NCBI RefSeq assembly: GCF_013283195.1
Contig: NZ_JABEKT010000001.1
Coordinates: 62,001 to 126,000 of the forward strand
Source of the DNA: Ensifer adhaerens
Lineage (GTDB): Bacteria > Pseudomonadota > Alphaproteobacteria > Rhizobiales > Rhizobiaceae
DNA length: 64,000 nucleotides
Direction of reading: 5' to 3'
A model generated the notes under the pieces. The model was given only the letters and a program-made list of their open reading frames with translations. It made no database searches and was not told where the DNA came from. Each line of letters begins with the position of its first letter. Within the stretch, counting starts at the first letter, position 1. Below, one piece after another: positions 28,134 to 37,014 of the stretch. The position numbers were made by a program, and so were the translations under genes.

Positions 28134-29618
28134 ATGAGCGACACATCGAGCATACACCCGGTGGACGAGAAGCTGCCTGTCGGCAAGCTAGCGACCCTTG
28201 GGATCCAGCATGTTCTCGTCATGTATGGCGGCGCCGTCGCGGTTCCGCTGATCGTCGGCCGGGCTTTGCAGCTCAGCCCTCAGGATGTCGCCTTCCTGAT
28301 TTCGGCCGATCTTTTCGTCTGCGGCCTCGTCACCATCATTCAGTCGCTCGGCATTACCCGCAGCGTCGGCATCCGCCTTCCCGTGATGATGGGCGTGACC
28401 TTCGCCTCCGTCGGGCCGATGGTGTCGATGGCGACGATGACGCCCGGCCACGAAGGCGCACGACTGATCTTCGGGGCCATCATCGGCGCAGGCCTTGTCG
28501 CGCTGCTGCTCGCCCCGATCATGGGGCGGTTGTTGCGCTTCTTCCCGCCCATTGTCACCGGCACCATCATTCTTGTCATCGGCGTGACCCTGATGCGCGT
28601 CGGCGTCAACTGGATCTTCGGCAACCCCTTCGGACCGACGGCACCGAAGCTGGTCGATCCGACCCACGCCGAATGGCTGGCCGAACTGAAAAAACTCGCC
28701 AGCACCGGCGGCCCAGCCGTTCCTGATGGTGTCGTGTTGGGCGCCACCGTCCCGAACCCCATCTATGCCGAGCCGAGCCATGTCGGGCTCGCCGCCTTCG
28801 TGCTGATCTCCATCCTCGTAGTTGCGCGCTACGGCCGTGGGCTGATCAGCAACATTGCGGTCCTGACCGGCATCGTCATCGGCTGCGTCTTTGCCGCCGG
28901 CCTCGGCATGATGCATTTCGACCGGGTGGCGGATGCCGGCTGGTTTGCCGTCGTAACGCCCTTGCGCTTCGGCATGCCGATCTTCGATCCGGTGCTGATC
29001 GCCACCATGTCGCTGGTGATGATCGTTGTGATGATCGAATCGACAGGCATGTTCCTGGCGCTCGGCGAGATCACCAACAGGGAAGTCTCGCAACAGCAGC
29101 TGACCGCCGGCCTTCGCGTCGACGGCATCGGCACAATGATCGGCGGCCTGTTCAACACCTTCCCCTATACCAGCTTCTCGCAGAATGTCGGCCTTGTCGG
29201 CGTCACCGGCGTGAAGAGCCGCTATGTCTGCGTCATGGGTGGTGCGATCATGATCGTGCTCGGGTTGATCCCGAAGATGGGTGCCTTGGTCGAGGCGGTG
29301 CCGACCTTCGTGCTCGGCGGTGCCGGCCTTGTCATGTTCGGCATGGTGGCCGCCACCGGCGTGCGCATCCTGTCGACCGTCGACTTCAAATCGTCGCGCA
29401 ACAACCTGTTCGTCGTTGCCGTCTCTGTCGGCTTCGGCCTGATCCCGCTGATCGCACCGAACTTCCTGATGTGGATGCCGCATGCGATCCACCCGATCAT
29501 CGAATCGGGCATCGTGCTCGCCTCGATCTCGGCAGTCGTGCTCAACGCCTTCTTCAACGGCCTGCGCGTCGAACGCTCCGCCTCGATCAATGCGGCAAGA
29601 CTCGCCGACAGCCACTGA
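28134..29618 (+). CDS. nucleobase:cation symporter-2 (uracil/xanthine/urate permease)
   Basis: A 494-residue NCS2/NAT transporter with about fourteen helices. The NAT signature is present as QNVGLVGVTG near residue 355, and the preceding IESTGMFLALGEIT matches the family's helix 8 motif region. The type with QNVGLVG is commonly for xanthine or uric acid, but the specificity is inferred. The ATG at 28134 follows GGGAGGAG. No purine catabolic enzymes lie next to it. A tandem repeat stands in the leader. Confidence 0.87.
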   Translation: MSDTSSIHPVDEKLPVGKLATLGIQHVLVMYGGAVAVPLIVGRALQLSPQDVAFLISADLFVCGLVTIIQSLGITRSVGIRLPVMMGVTFASVGPMVSMATMTPGHEGARLIFGAIIGAGLVALLLAPIMGRLLRFFPPIVTGTIILVIGVTLMRVGVNWIFGNPFGPTAPKLVDPTHAEWLAELKKLASTGGPAVPDGVVLGATVPNPIYAEPSHVGLAAFVLISILVVARYGRGLISNIAVLTGIVIGCVFAAGLGMMHFDRVADAGWFAVVTPLRFGMPIFDPVLIATMSLVMIVVMIESTGMFLALGEITNREVSQQQLTAGLRVDGIGTMIGGLFNTFPYTSFSQNVGLVGVTGVKSRYVCVMGGAIMIVLGLIPKMGALVEAVPTFVLGGAGLVMFGMVAATGVRILSTVDFKSSRNNLFVVAVSVGFGLIPLIAPNFLMWMPHAIHPIIESGIVLASISAVVLNAFFNGLRVERSASINAARLADSH

Positions 29619-29635
29619 GCCGGCTCAAGACCATC

Positions 29636-29667
29636 AGCCCCGGCCTTCGCAAGGAGGCCGGGGCTTT
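29636..29667 (+). terminator. terminator after the nucleobase permease
   Basis: Eleven-bp stem AGCCCCGGCCT/AGGCCGGGGCT with an 8-base loop, then TTT. Confidence 0.8.
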
Positions 29668-29776
29668 GTCGTTCCAGCGCCAGAATAACCTCGACACTTC
29701 GATCACGGGCGAAGCATCTGCCCGCGCCGACACGGTAGAACGAGGCAACGAAAACGCCCCGAAGGATCCGACCATC

Positions 29777-30688
29777 ATGGCCAAGAACAATCTCACCCTC
29801 GAGCTTCTGCTGCTCGCCTTGCTCGCAACGCTGTGGGGTGCGTCTTACACCTTCATCAAGATCGGCGTCGAAACCATCCCGCCGGTGACGCTGATCGCAG
29901 CCCGTACGCTGATCGCCGGCACTATCCTGCTCGTGGTCCTGCGCATGCGCGGCGTCAGGCTGCCGCGCGACGCGGCCACATGGAAACGCTTCCTGTTCCA
30001 GGCTTGCCTCAACAGCGTCTTCCCCTTCACGCTCATTGCCTGGGCGGAACAGACGATCGATGCCGGCGTCGCCTCGATCCTCAATGCCGCCACCCCGATC
30101 TTTGCCTTCCTGCTGACGGCGCTGATCACCCGCCATGAGGCGGCAACGCCGAGGAAGCTGATCGGCGTGATCGCGGGCATGGCCGGCATCAGCCTGATCA
30201 TCGGCGTCGAAGCCTTCGGCGGTATCGGCGACCAGCTGCTGCCGCAGTTTGCCGTGGTTTTTGCCACCGTCTGTTATGCAGGGGCTGCTATCTTCGGAAA
30301 GAATTTCAGGGGCCTCGACCCGATGGTCCCTGCCGCGGGCTCGCTTCTTGCCGGCGCCGTGCTTCTCATCCCGGCAAGCCTGGTGATCGACCAGCCGTGG
30401 ACGCTCGCCCCTTCCGCCCCGTCGGTGATCGCGCTCGTCTGCCTTTCCGTATTTTCGACGGCGCTGGCCTTCGCCATCTATTTCCGGCTGATCCAGACGC
30501 TCGGCTCGGTCGGCGCCACGGCGCAGGCCTATCTGCGCGTACCCGTTGGCGTCGGCATCGGCGTTCTCTTCCTCGGCGAACGCCTGTCGGACACAATCTG
30601 GATCGGCCTTGCCTGTGTCGTCATCGGCGTTGCCGCCATGACCATCCCGGCGCGCCGGACGAGCGCTGTCATCATTGAGCGGAGCTAA
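29777..30688 (+). CDS. EamA/DMT-family transporter
   Basis: A 303-residue protein with ten predicted membrane helices in two EamA repeats (about 8-140 and 155-290). N-terminal LLALLATLWGASYTFIKIGV and the end-of-repeat stretch VASILNAATPIFAFLL are typical of drug/metabolite exporters of the RhaT/YdcZ kind. Substrate unknown. The in-frame region upstream of 29777 is the leader and terminator of the preceding gene, so this ATG is the start. Confidence 0.87.
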   Translation: MAKNNLTLELLLLALLATLWGASYTFIKIGVETIPPVTLIAARTLIAGTILLVVLRMRGVRLPRDAATWKRFLFQACLNSVFPFTLIAWAEQTIDAGVASILNAATPIFAFLLTALITRHEAATPRKLIGVIAGMAGISLIIGVEAFGGIGDQLLPQFAVVFATVCYAGAAIFGKNFRGLDPMVPAAGSLLAGAVLLIPASLVIDQPWTLAPSAPSVIALVCLSVFSTALAFAIYFRLIQTLGSVGATAQAYLRVPVGVGIGVLFLGERLSDTIWIGLACVVIGVAAMTIPARRTSAVIIERS

Positions 30689-30710
30689 GGCAACATCAGC
30701 GGCAAAACAG

Positions 30711-30742
30711 AAAAGACGCAGCGATCGCCCGCTGCGCCTTTT
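30711..30742. terminator. bidirectional terminator between DMT gene and mur
   Basis: AAAAG-CGCAGCG and CGCTGCG-CTTTT flank a short loop, giving A runs on one side and T runs on the other, which suits two convergent genes. Confidence 0.8.
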
Positions 30743-30764
30743 CGACGTTACGAAGCAATGTCGC

Positions 30765-31193
30765 TCAGTCCTTGCGCTTGCGGCAATAAAGCTCGAGCCT
30801 GTGGCGAACCAGATCGTAACCGAGTTCGGCAGCGATCTCCGCCTGCAGCTGCTCGATCTTGTCGGAGCGGAACTCGATCACGGCCCCGGTGTCGATGTCG
30901 ATCAGGTGGTCGTGGTGAGGCGCGTCGGCCGTCTCGAAACGGGCGGTTGCGCTTTCGAAGGCGTGGCGCTGCACGACGCCCTGTTGCTCCAGCGCCGACA
31001 GCGTCCGGTAGACGGTCGACAGCGAAACGGTCGCATCGATTTCCTTGGCGCGGCGGTGCAATTCGCTCGCATCCGGGTGGTCTTCGGCTGTCGCGAGTAT
31101 CTTCAGGATTGCCGCGCGTTGCCGCGTTACGCGCACGCCGCCGTCCCGAAGCACGCCTTCCAGCTCTTCAACGCGATTCTTGTTCTGTTTCAT
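30765..31193 (-). CDS. mur: Fur-family metalloregulator, Mur type
   Basis: A 142-residue Fur-family repressor: winged helix at about 15-85 (VRVTRQRAAILKIL, STVYRTLSALEQQG) and a dimer/metal domain with the HHDHLIDIDTGAVIEF motif near 92. It is divergent from the manganese importer sitABCD, as in rhizobia where this protein senses Mn2+ (Mur) and RirA takes over iron control. Sensing of manganese is inferred from this context; Fur or Zur activity cannot be excluded from sequence alone. A strong palindrome lies in the shared promoter region. Confidence 0.82.
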   Translation of the reverse strand: MKQNKNRVEELEGVLRDGGVRVTRQRAAILKILATAEDHPDASELHRRAKEIDATVSLSTVYRTLSALEQQGVVQRHAFESATARFETADAPHHDHLIDIDTGAVIEFRSDKIEQLQAEIAAELGYDLVRHRLELYCRKRKD

Positions 31194-31250
31194 GGCGCTA
31201 CACTAGCCAAGCCCGGTTAGTTTGAAAATAGCCAGTTGCGAATGCTTCTC

Positions 31251-31272
31251 ATTTGCATTGACTTATGCAAAT
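31251..31272. promoter_or_regulatory. Mur-responsive operator of sitABCD
   Basis: ATTTGCAT and ATGCAAAT form a perfect 8-bp inverted repeat with a 6-base spacer, 43 bases before sitA and 58 before mur. A smaller AATG-N5-CATT repeat abuts it at 31241. The ATGCAAAT type matches the MRS boxes I recall for rhizobial sit genes. Confidence 0.65.
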
Positions 31273-31314
31273 CATTCCCCTACTCCTGTGCAAGACAACA
31301 TCGGGGAGTATGGA

Positions 31315-32220
31315 ATGATCGATCAGACGAGACGCGCGATCCTGGTTGCAGCAACCGCATTGGCAGCCTTCGCGCTCGTTCCGGGCACCGCTCTGGCGCA
31401 GGAAAAGTTCAAGGCCGTTACGACGTTCACGGTGATTGCCGACATGGCCAAGAACGTCGCGGGCGACGCGGCCATCGTCGAATCCATCACCAAGCCCGGT
31501 GCGGAAATCCACAACTACCAGCCGACGCCCCGCGACATCCTGAAGGCACACGATGCCAAGCTGATCCTTTGGAACGGCCTCAATCTCGAACTCTGGTTCG
31601 AAAAGTTCTTCCAGAACTTCGACGAAGTTCCAGGCGTGGTCGTCTCTGAAGGTGTCGAGCCGATGGGCATCGCCGAAGGTCCCTATAGCGGCAAGCCGAA
31701 CCCACATGCCTGGATGTCGCCTTCGGCAGCACTGATCTATGTCGACAACATCCGCGACGCATTCGTGAAGTACGACCCTGATAATGCCGAGACCTACAAG
31801 GCCAACGCCGAAGCCTACAAGCAGAAGATCGAGGCGGCGATTGCCCCGATCCGGACCGAGATCGGCAAGATCCCGGAGGACAAGCGCTGGCTGGTTTCGA
31901 GCGAAGGCGCCTTCAGCTACCTCACCCGCGACTTCGGCCTGAAGGAGCTTTACCTCTGGCCGATCAATGCCGACCAGCAGGGCACGCCACAGCAGGTGCG
32001 CAAGGTCATAGACGCCGTGCGGGCGCACAACATCCCCGTCGTCTTCTCCGAAAGTACGATTTCGCCCGACCCGGCGCAGCAGGTGGCGCGGGAAACCGGC
32101 GCCAAATACGGCGGCGTGCTCTATGTTGATTCGCTGAGCGAGGCGGACGGTCCGGTGCCGACCTATATCGACCTGCTGCGCGTCACGTCCGAAACCATCG
32201 CGAAAGGCCTTTCGCAATGA
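31315..32220 (+). CDS. sitA: manganese ABC importer binding protein
   Basis: A 301-residue periplasmic metal-binding protein of cluster A-I. The signal peptide ends near residue 28 ([10 protein letters not shown]). Metal ligands are visible in order: His of EIHNYQPT, His of NPHAWMSP, Glu of SSEGAFSYL and Asp of TISPDPAQ. The absence of a His-rich loop favours manganese over zinc. The ATG at 31315 follows GGGGAGT. It overlaps sitB by four bases. Confidence 0.93.
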   Translation: MIDQTRRAILVAATALAAFALVPGTALAQEKFKAVTTFTVIADMAKNVAGDAAIVESITKPGAEIHNYQPTPRDILKAHDAKLILWNGLNLELWFEKFFQNFDEVPGVVVSEGVEPMGIAEGPYSGKPNPHAWMSPSAALIYVDNIRDAFVKYDPDNAETYKANAEAYKQKIEAAIAPIRTEIGKIPEDKRWLVSSEGAFSYLTRDFGLKELYLWPINADQQGTPQQVRKVIDAVRAHNIPVVFSESTISPDPAQQVARETGAKYGGVLYVDSLSEADGPVPTYIDLLRVTSETIAKGLSQ

Positions 32221-33152
32221 ACCTTCAGGTGAAGACCGGTGCCCGCCCGACGGCCGGCACCGGAGATATTGGCAGCGGCATCCGTGTCTCCGGCGCGACG
32301 GTGACCTATCGAAACGGCCACCGTGCCCTGCGCGATGCCTCCTTCGAGATCCCGACCGGCACGATCACCGCCCTTGTCGGCGTCAACGGCAGCGGCAAGT
32401 CGACCCTCTTCAAGGCGATCATGGGTTTTGCCCGGCTGGCCAAGGGCGAGATCTCGATCCTCGGATTGTCGGTGCCCGAGGCTCTGAAGAAGAACCTCGT
32501 CGCCTATGTCCCACAGGCAGAAGAAGTCGACTGGAATTTTCCTGTTCTGGTCGAGGACGTGGTGATGATGGGCCGCTACGGCCACATGAACATGCTGCGC
32601 ATCCCGAAAAAGGCCGACCATGAGGCGGTGTCGGCAGCCCTTGCCCGTGTCGGCATGAGCGACTTCCGCAAGCGCCAGATCGGCGAGCTTTCCGGCGGCC
32701 AGAAGAAGCGCGTGTTTCTTGCCCGCGCCCTCGCCCAGGATGGCCGCGTCATCCTGCTCGACGAGCCCTTCACCGGCGTCGACGTCAAGACGGAAGACGC
32801 CATCATCCGGCTGCTGATGGGCTTGCGCGACGAAGGTCGCGTCATGCTGGTCTCGACCCACAATCTCGGCAGCGTACCGGAATTCTGCGACCGCACCGTT
32901 CTCCTGAAGAATACCGTGCTCGCCTACGGCCCGACCGAAACGACCTTCACCCGCGAAAACCTCGAACTCGCCTTCGGCGGCGTGCTCCGGCATTTTGTGC
33001 TCGGCGGCGACAGCCTGCATGACGACGCCGATCCGCGGCAATTGTCTGTCATCACCGACGACGAGCGGCCGCTGGTGATGTACGGCGCCAAGGGGCAGAT
33101 GGTGTCGCAGCCGGCCAAGCCCGAGACCGACCCGGAGGCAGCAGGCAAATGA
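32217..33152 (+). CDS. sitB: manganese ABC importer ATPase
   Basis: A 311-residue ATPase: Walker A GVNGSGKS near 55, signature LSGGQKKR near 155, Walker [11 protein letters not shown] near 175 and H-loop VSTHNLG near 210. A roughly 60-residue tail follows the core. ATGA overlaps join it to sitA before and sitC after, so the four genes form one coupled operon. Confidence 0.94.
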   Translation: MNLQVKTGARPTAGTGDIGSGIRVSGATVTYRNGHRALRDASFEIPTGTITALVGVNGSGKSTLFKAIMGFARLAKGEISILGLSVPEALKKNLVAYVPQAEEVDWNFPVLVEDVVMMGRYGHMNMLRIPKKADHEAVSAALARVGMSDFRKRQIGELSGGQKKRVFLARALAQDGRVILLDEPFTGVDVKTEDAIIRLLMGLRDEGRVMLVSTHNLGSVPEFCDRTVLLKNTVLAYGPTETTFTRENLELAFGGVLRHFVLGGDSLHDDADPRQLSVITDDERPLVMYGAKGQMVSQPAKPETDPEAAGK

Positions 33153-34009
33153 TCGCCACGCTCCTCGAGCCCTTCACCTACAATTACATGGTCAATGCCA
33201 TGTGGGTGAGCGCCCTGGTCGGCGCCGTCTGCGCCTTCCTGTCGTCCTATCTGATGCTGAAAGGCTGGTCGCTGATCGGCGACGCGCTCTCGCACTCGAT
33301 CGTCCCGGGCGTCGCCGGCGCCTATATGCTCGGCCTGCCCTTCTCGCTCGGCGCGTTCTTTTCCGGCGGGCTTGCGGCCGGTGCGATGCTCTTTCTCAAC
33401 CAGCGCACCCGGCTCAAGGAAGACACCATCATCGGGCTGATCTTCACCTCGTTCTTCGGCCTCGGCCTGTTCATGGTGTCGCTGTCACCGACCTCGGTGA
33501 ACATCCAGACGATCGTTCTCGGCAACATCCTCGCGATCACGCCTGCCGACACGCTGCAGCTTGCGCTGATCGGCATCATCTCGCTTCTCATCCTGACGGC
33601 GAAGTGGAAGGACCTGATGGTCACCTTCTTCGACGAGAGCCATGCGCGCTCGATCGGCATCCCGACGACTTTTCTCAAGGTGCTGTTCTTCACACTGCTG
33701 TCTGCCTGCACGGTCGCAGCGCTGCAGACAGTCGGCGCCTTCCTGGTGATCGCCATGGTGGTGACACCAGGCGCCACCGCCTATCTGCTCACCGACCGTT
33801 TCCCGCGGCTGATCGTCATCAGTGTCGCGATCGGCGCGCTCACCAGCTTCTTCGGCGCCTATTTCAGCTACTTCCTCGATGGCGCCACCGGCGGCATCAT
33901 CATCGTACTGCAGACGCTGATCTTCCTCGCAGCCTTCGTTTTCGCGCCGAAGCACGGATTGCGGGCGGCGCGCCGGCGCAGCGCCGAAGCCCTGGAGGCC
34001 GCGCCATGA
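33149..34009 (+). CDS. sitC: manganese ABC importer permease SitC
   Basis: A 286-residue ABC-3 family permease with about eight helices. Typical stretches are [19 protein letters not shown] near 30 and [20 protein letters not shown] near 195. It pairs with SitD in the membrane. Overlaps sitB and sitD by four bases each. Confidence 0.94.
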   Translation: MIATLLEPFTYNYMVNAMWVSALVGAVCAFLSSYLMLKGWSLIGDALSHSIVPGVAGAYMLGLPFSLGAFFSGGLAAGAMLFLNQRTRLKEDTIIGLIFTSFFGLGLFMVSLSPTSVNIQTIVLGNILAITPADTLQLALIGIISLLILTAKWKDLMVTFFDESHARSIGIPTTFLKVLFFTLLSACTVAALQTVGAFLVIAMVVTPGATAYLLTDRFPRLIVISVAIGALTSFFGAYFSYFLDGATGGIIIVLQTLIFLAAFVFAPKHGLRAARRRSAEALEAAP

Positions 34010-34857
34010 TTTCGCTCGACCTTCTGCTCGCCGTCTTCGAATTCGAGTTCATGCGCAACGCGCTTTTGATCTCGGTTCTGGTGGCGATCCCGACGGCGCT
34101 GCTCTCCTGCTTCCTCGTGCTGAAAGGCTGGTCGCTGATGGGCGACGCCATCTCGCATGCGGTCTTTCCCGGCGTCGTCATCTCCTACATCGTCGGCCTG
34201 CCGCTTGCAGTCGGTGCCTTTGCCGCCGGCATGTCCTGCGCGCTCCTGACCGGCTACCTCAAGGAAAACAGCCGCATCAAGCAGGATACGGTGATGGGCG
34301 TGGTGTTTTCCGGCATGTTTGGCTTCGGCCTGGTGCTCTACACCAAGATCCAGAGCGACGTGCATCTCGACCACATCCTCTTCGGCGACATGCTCGGCAT
34401 CGGCTGGCCCGATATCATCGAGACCGGCCTGATCGCGCTGGTGGCGACCGCTATCCTGGCCGTGAAATGGCGGGATTTCCTGCTGCATGCCTTCGACCCG
34501 GCCCAGGCCAAGGCCGTTGGCCTGCGCGTCAACTGGCTGCACTACGGGCTCTTGGCAATCCTGTCGCTGACGATCGTCGGTGCTCTCAAGGCTGTCGGCC
34601 TGATCCTCGCCATCGCCATGCTGATTGCCCCCGGCGCCATCGCGTTCCTGATCACCCGCACCATGGGCAGCATGCTCATCGTTGCCGTGCTGGTCGCGAC
34701 CGTCGCCTCGTTTACGGGCGTCTATCTCTCGTTCTTCATCGACAGCGCCCCGGCACCGACCATCGTGCTCTTGATGACCGTGATCTTCCTCGCCGCGTTC
34801 CTGTGGTCGTCCTTCCGGGCGGCCCGCATCGAGGCGCAGCGCGCGCCCGTCGAATAA
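34006..34857 (+). CDS. sitD: manganese ABC importer permease SitD
   Basis: A 283-residue second ABC-3 permease, homologous to SitC (CFLVLKGWSLMGDAISHAVF near 35, VGLILAIAMLIAPGAIAFLI near 200). The ATGA overlap with sitC fixes the start at 34006, although the frame is open further upstream. Ends four bases before the operon terminator. Confidence 0.94.
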   Translation: MISLDLLLAVFEFEFMRNALLISVLVAIPTALLSCFLVLKGWSLMGDAISHAVFPGVVISYIVGLPLAVGAFAAGMSCALLTGYLKENSRIKQDTVMGVVFSGMFGFGLVLYTKIQSDVHLDHILFGDMLGIGWPDIIETGLIALVATAILAVKWRDFLLHAFDPAQAKAVGLRVNWLHYGLLAILSLTIVGALKAVGLILAIAMLIAPGAIAFLITRTMGSMLIVAVLVATVASFTGVYLSFFIDSAPAPTIVLLMTVIFLAAFLWSSFRAARIEAQRAPVE

Positions 34858-34860
34858 GTT

Positions 34861-34896
34861 AGAGGCTCCCTTCCGCGGGAAGGGAGCCTCTAAATT
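34861..34896. terminator. terminator of sitABCD
   Basis: A perfect 14-bp stem AGAGGCTCCCTTCC/GGAAGGGAGCCTCT with loop GCG, followed by AAATTG. It stands between two convergent genes and may act on both strands. Confidence 0.8.
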
Positions 34897-34902
34897 GTCA
34901 TC

Positions 34903-35652
34903 TCAATGGCTCGGATGGAGCGCGTCGTTGAGATACATGCAGGTCAGCATGGTGAAGATATAGGCCTGGATGACCGACATCAGCAGTTCGAGCCCCGTAA
35001 GCGCCACGGTCATCATCAAGGGCATGACGGCACCGAGCATCCCAAGCGCGCCGAAGCTGCTGAGGCTGACGACGAAGCCGGCAAACACTTTCAAGGTGAT
35101 ATGGCCGGCAAGCATGACGGCGAAAAGACGAACGGAGTGGCTGACCGGGCGCGAGATGTAGGACACGACCTCGATCGGGATGATGATCGGCGCCAGCACC
35201 AGCGGCACGCCCGACGGCATGAACAGGCGGAGAAAGCCGAAGCCATGCTTGACCAGGCCGTAGATCGTCACGGTCAGGAACACCAGAGCCGCCAGCGCAA
35301 AGGTCACGGCAATATGGCTCGTCACCGTGAAGGCATAGGGAAACATGCCGATCAGGTTGGCGACCAGGATGAACATGAACAGCGAGAACACCAGCGGGAA
35401 GAAGCGCATGCCGTGCTCGCCGGCATTCTCGCGCAAGGTCTTCGACACGAACTCGTAGAGAATTTCGGCTGCCGACTGCGCCCGGTTCGGCACCAGGCCG
35501 CGCCGACGCGTCGAAAGCATCAGGAAAAGGCTGGCAATCGCCACCGTCACGATCATGAAGACGGACGAATTGGTAAAGCTGATATAGTGTCCGCCGACCT
35601 CGGCGATGTGGAAAAGCGACTTGATCTCGAATTGTTCGATGGGTCCGGCCAT
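34903..35652 (-). CDS. atpB: orphan ATP synthase F0 subunit a paralogue
   Basis: A 249-residue F0 subunit a homologue with five to six membrane helices. The proton-channel helix reads [14 protein letters not shown], keeping the essential Arg (Arg175) and the later Gln229 (IQAYIF). The Asn that normally follows in RLFANMLAGH is Val179 here. No atpE, atpF or atpI is adjacent; the F1 operon is 11 kb away. Rhizobia normally carry atpB in an atpIBEF set, so this is probably an extra, diverged copy. [10 protein letters not shown] is taken as start with GAGG before it. Whether it assembles with c-subunits is unknown. Confidence 0.85.
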   Translation of the reverse strand: MAGPIEQFEIKSLFHIAEVGGHYISFTNSSVFMIVTVAIASLFLMLSTRRRGLVPNRAQSAAEILYEFVSKTLRENAGEHGMRFFPLVFSLFMFILVANLIGMFPYAFTVTSHIAVTFALAALVFLTVTIYGLVKHGFGFLRLFMPSGVPLVLAPIIIPIEVVSYISRPVSHSVRLFAVMLAGHITLKVFAGFVVSLSSFGALGMLGAVMPLMMTVALTGLELLMSVIQAYIFTMLTCMYLNDALHPSH

Positions 35653-36017
35653 CATGAGCCTCGTGCGTTGGCAAGGAAGCAACCACGGCGCGCCGGCGGC
35701 GGCCGCAGGCGCATCAAATTGTGGGAGAAGCAGGCGAATGCCGGTCTCGCGATGGAGCGCGATGGCGCCCGAAGCAAAAACTCAGCTCTGTCAGGAAGGA
35801 AAAGCGCACGCGGACGTGCCGCAGGCGAGAATGCTGCATGATGCGATCGACTCCATTATCTCGCGTATCGAGATAGTGGGGCCGTCCCCAGGCGAAGCAT
35901 CGACGCGGGTCGTCCCGCGTGCGCCTGACCTAGAGACAAATTTCGGCGAGGTCAAGCCGACACACACCCTGGGATAGAGCGCTGGCTTCTGCATCGGATC
36001 GTTGAGCCGACCGAGGC
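35653..36017. other. non-coding gap between orphan atpB and the APH-fold kinase
   Basis: 365 bases with no gene I can support. The only structure is the inverted repeat at 35853-35879. The region should contain the atpB promoter and the end of the kinase transcript. Confidence 0.4.
35853..35879. promoter_or_regulatory. inverted repeat upstream of orphan atpB
   Basis: CCATTATCTCG and CGAGATAGTGG pair over 10 of 11 positions around CGTAT. There is no T run, so an operator is more likely than a terminator. It lies 200 bases before the atpB start. Confidence 0.45.
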
Positions 36018-36923
36018 TCAGCCAAAATCCCGGTGGTCGGCCAGCACCTCTTCGATCACCTTGCGGCTCTTTTCCGCCTCGGCAGAGTTGGTGCCGGGGA
36101 GACCGGCATAGACGATCAGCGCCTTCCAAAGAGTCCAGCCGCGTCCGCGCGCCCAGGTACCGGCATCGAGCCCCATGCCGGCGCGAAAGACTTCTCGGCT
36201 TTCCCCACGAAACAGCGTCCAGGCGATGGCGAGATCACAGGCGGGATCGCCGATGCCCGAGGTGCCGAAATCGATGACAGCGCTCAAGCGACCGTCTTCC
36301 ACGAGCAGATTGCCCCAACTGATATCGCCGTGGAACCAGACCGGTGCGCCCTGCCAGCGTGCCGAAAGCGCCGCCTGCCAGACGTCGCGTGCGGCTTGCG
36401 TATCGATGCGTCCCTCAAGCGCCACGAGCGCGTGGCGCGTCTCGGTGTCGTAGTGGCCAGGCGGCCCACCGCGAAAGAAATTGTGCACACCCGGCAGCGG
36501 CCCACCGCTTGGATCCACCTCTCTCAAGGCGACTAGAAAACGGGCAAGGTCCTCGGCAAAGATCGTGAGGTCGCCGATGCGTTCATCCGCCGCCGTCTCG
36601 CCCGGCAGCCAGCGATAGACCGACCACGGCCATGGATAACCCTCGCCGGACACCCCCCTTGCGAGCGGCACCGGGATCGGCAGCGGCAGGTGCGGCGCCA
36701 GCTTCGGCAGGAAGACCTGCTCCTTTTCCACCTGCAGCGCATAGGATGCGGCACTCGGCAAACGGACGGTCATGTCCTGTCCGAGATGAAAGGTACGGTT
36801 GTCCCAGCCGCCTGGAAGCAAGGGGGCGATGTCGAGCCCGGCCCACTGCGGAAACTGCGCGGCGATCAGGCGCCGGACCAGCGCCGCATCAATGGTGGGA
36901 ATGATCGTCGATTGGTCGGACAT
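36018..36923 (-). CDS. APH-fold phosphotransferase (aminoglycoside kinase family)
   Basis: A 301-residue kinase of the APH/choline kinase superfamily. Visible: ATP-lobe stretch PGGWDNRTFHLG near 40, catalytic loop WFHGDISWGNLL near 200 with the Asp and Asn, and metal-binding IDFGTSGIGDPACDL near 225. The likeness is to the broad PF01636 group, often annotated as aminoglycoside resistance, though true substrates are mostly unknown. The start MSDQSTI at 36923 is preferred; 21 upstream residues are Arg-rich and atypical. Confidence 0.82.
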   Translation of the reverse strand: MSDQSTIIPTIDAALVRRLIAAQFPQWAGLDIAPLLPGGWDNRTFHLGQDMTVRLPSAASYALQVEKEQVFLPKLAPHLPLPIPVPLARGVSGEGYPWPWSVYRWLPGETAADERIGDLTIFAEDLARFLVALREVDPSGGPLPGVHNFFRGGPPGHYDTETRHALVALEGRIDTQAARDVWQAALSARWQGAPVWFHGDISWGNLLVEDGRLSAVIDFGTSGIGDPACDLAIAWTLFRGESREVFRAGMGLDAGTWARGRGWTLWKALIVYAGLPGTNSAEAEKSRKVIEEVLADHRDFG

Positions 36924-37014
36924 ATCGAAACAAGCGCCTCGCCAGAGTCGGGACGCCTGTTTTAGCCGATCGTCGTGCCTTCGCAACTTTTCCGCCCGAG
37001 GCGGACAAACCGAC

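Noticed and set aside
33202-34857. 551-codon frame that would fuse sequence inside sitC to sitD
   Set aside because: The first half is sitC read out of frame. The ATGA overlap at 34006 gives a normal 283-residue SitD, so there is no fusion.
31315-34857. Zinc importer znuABC
   Set aside because: The binding protein lacks the His-rich loop of ZnuA and there are two permease genes, the sitABCD layout; the Mur-type promoter palindrome agrees.
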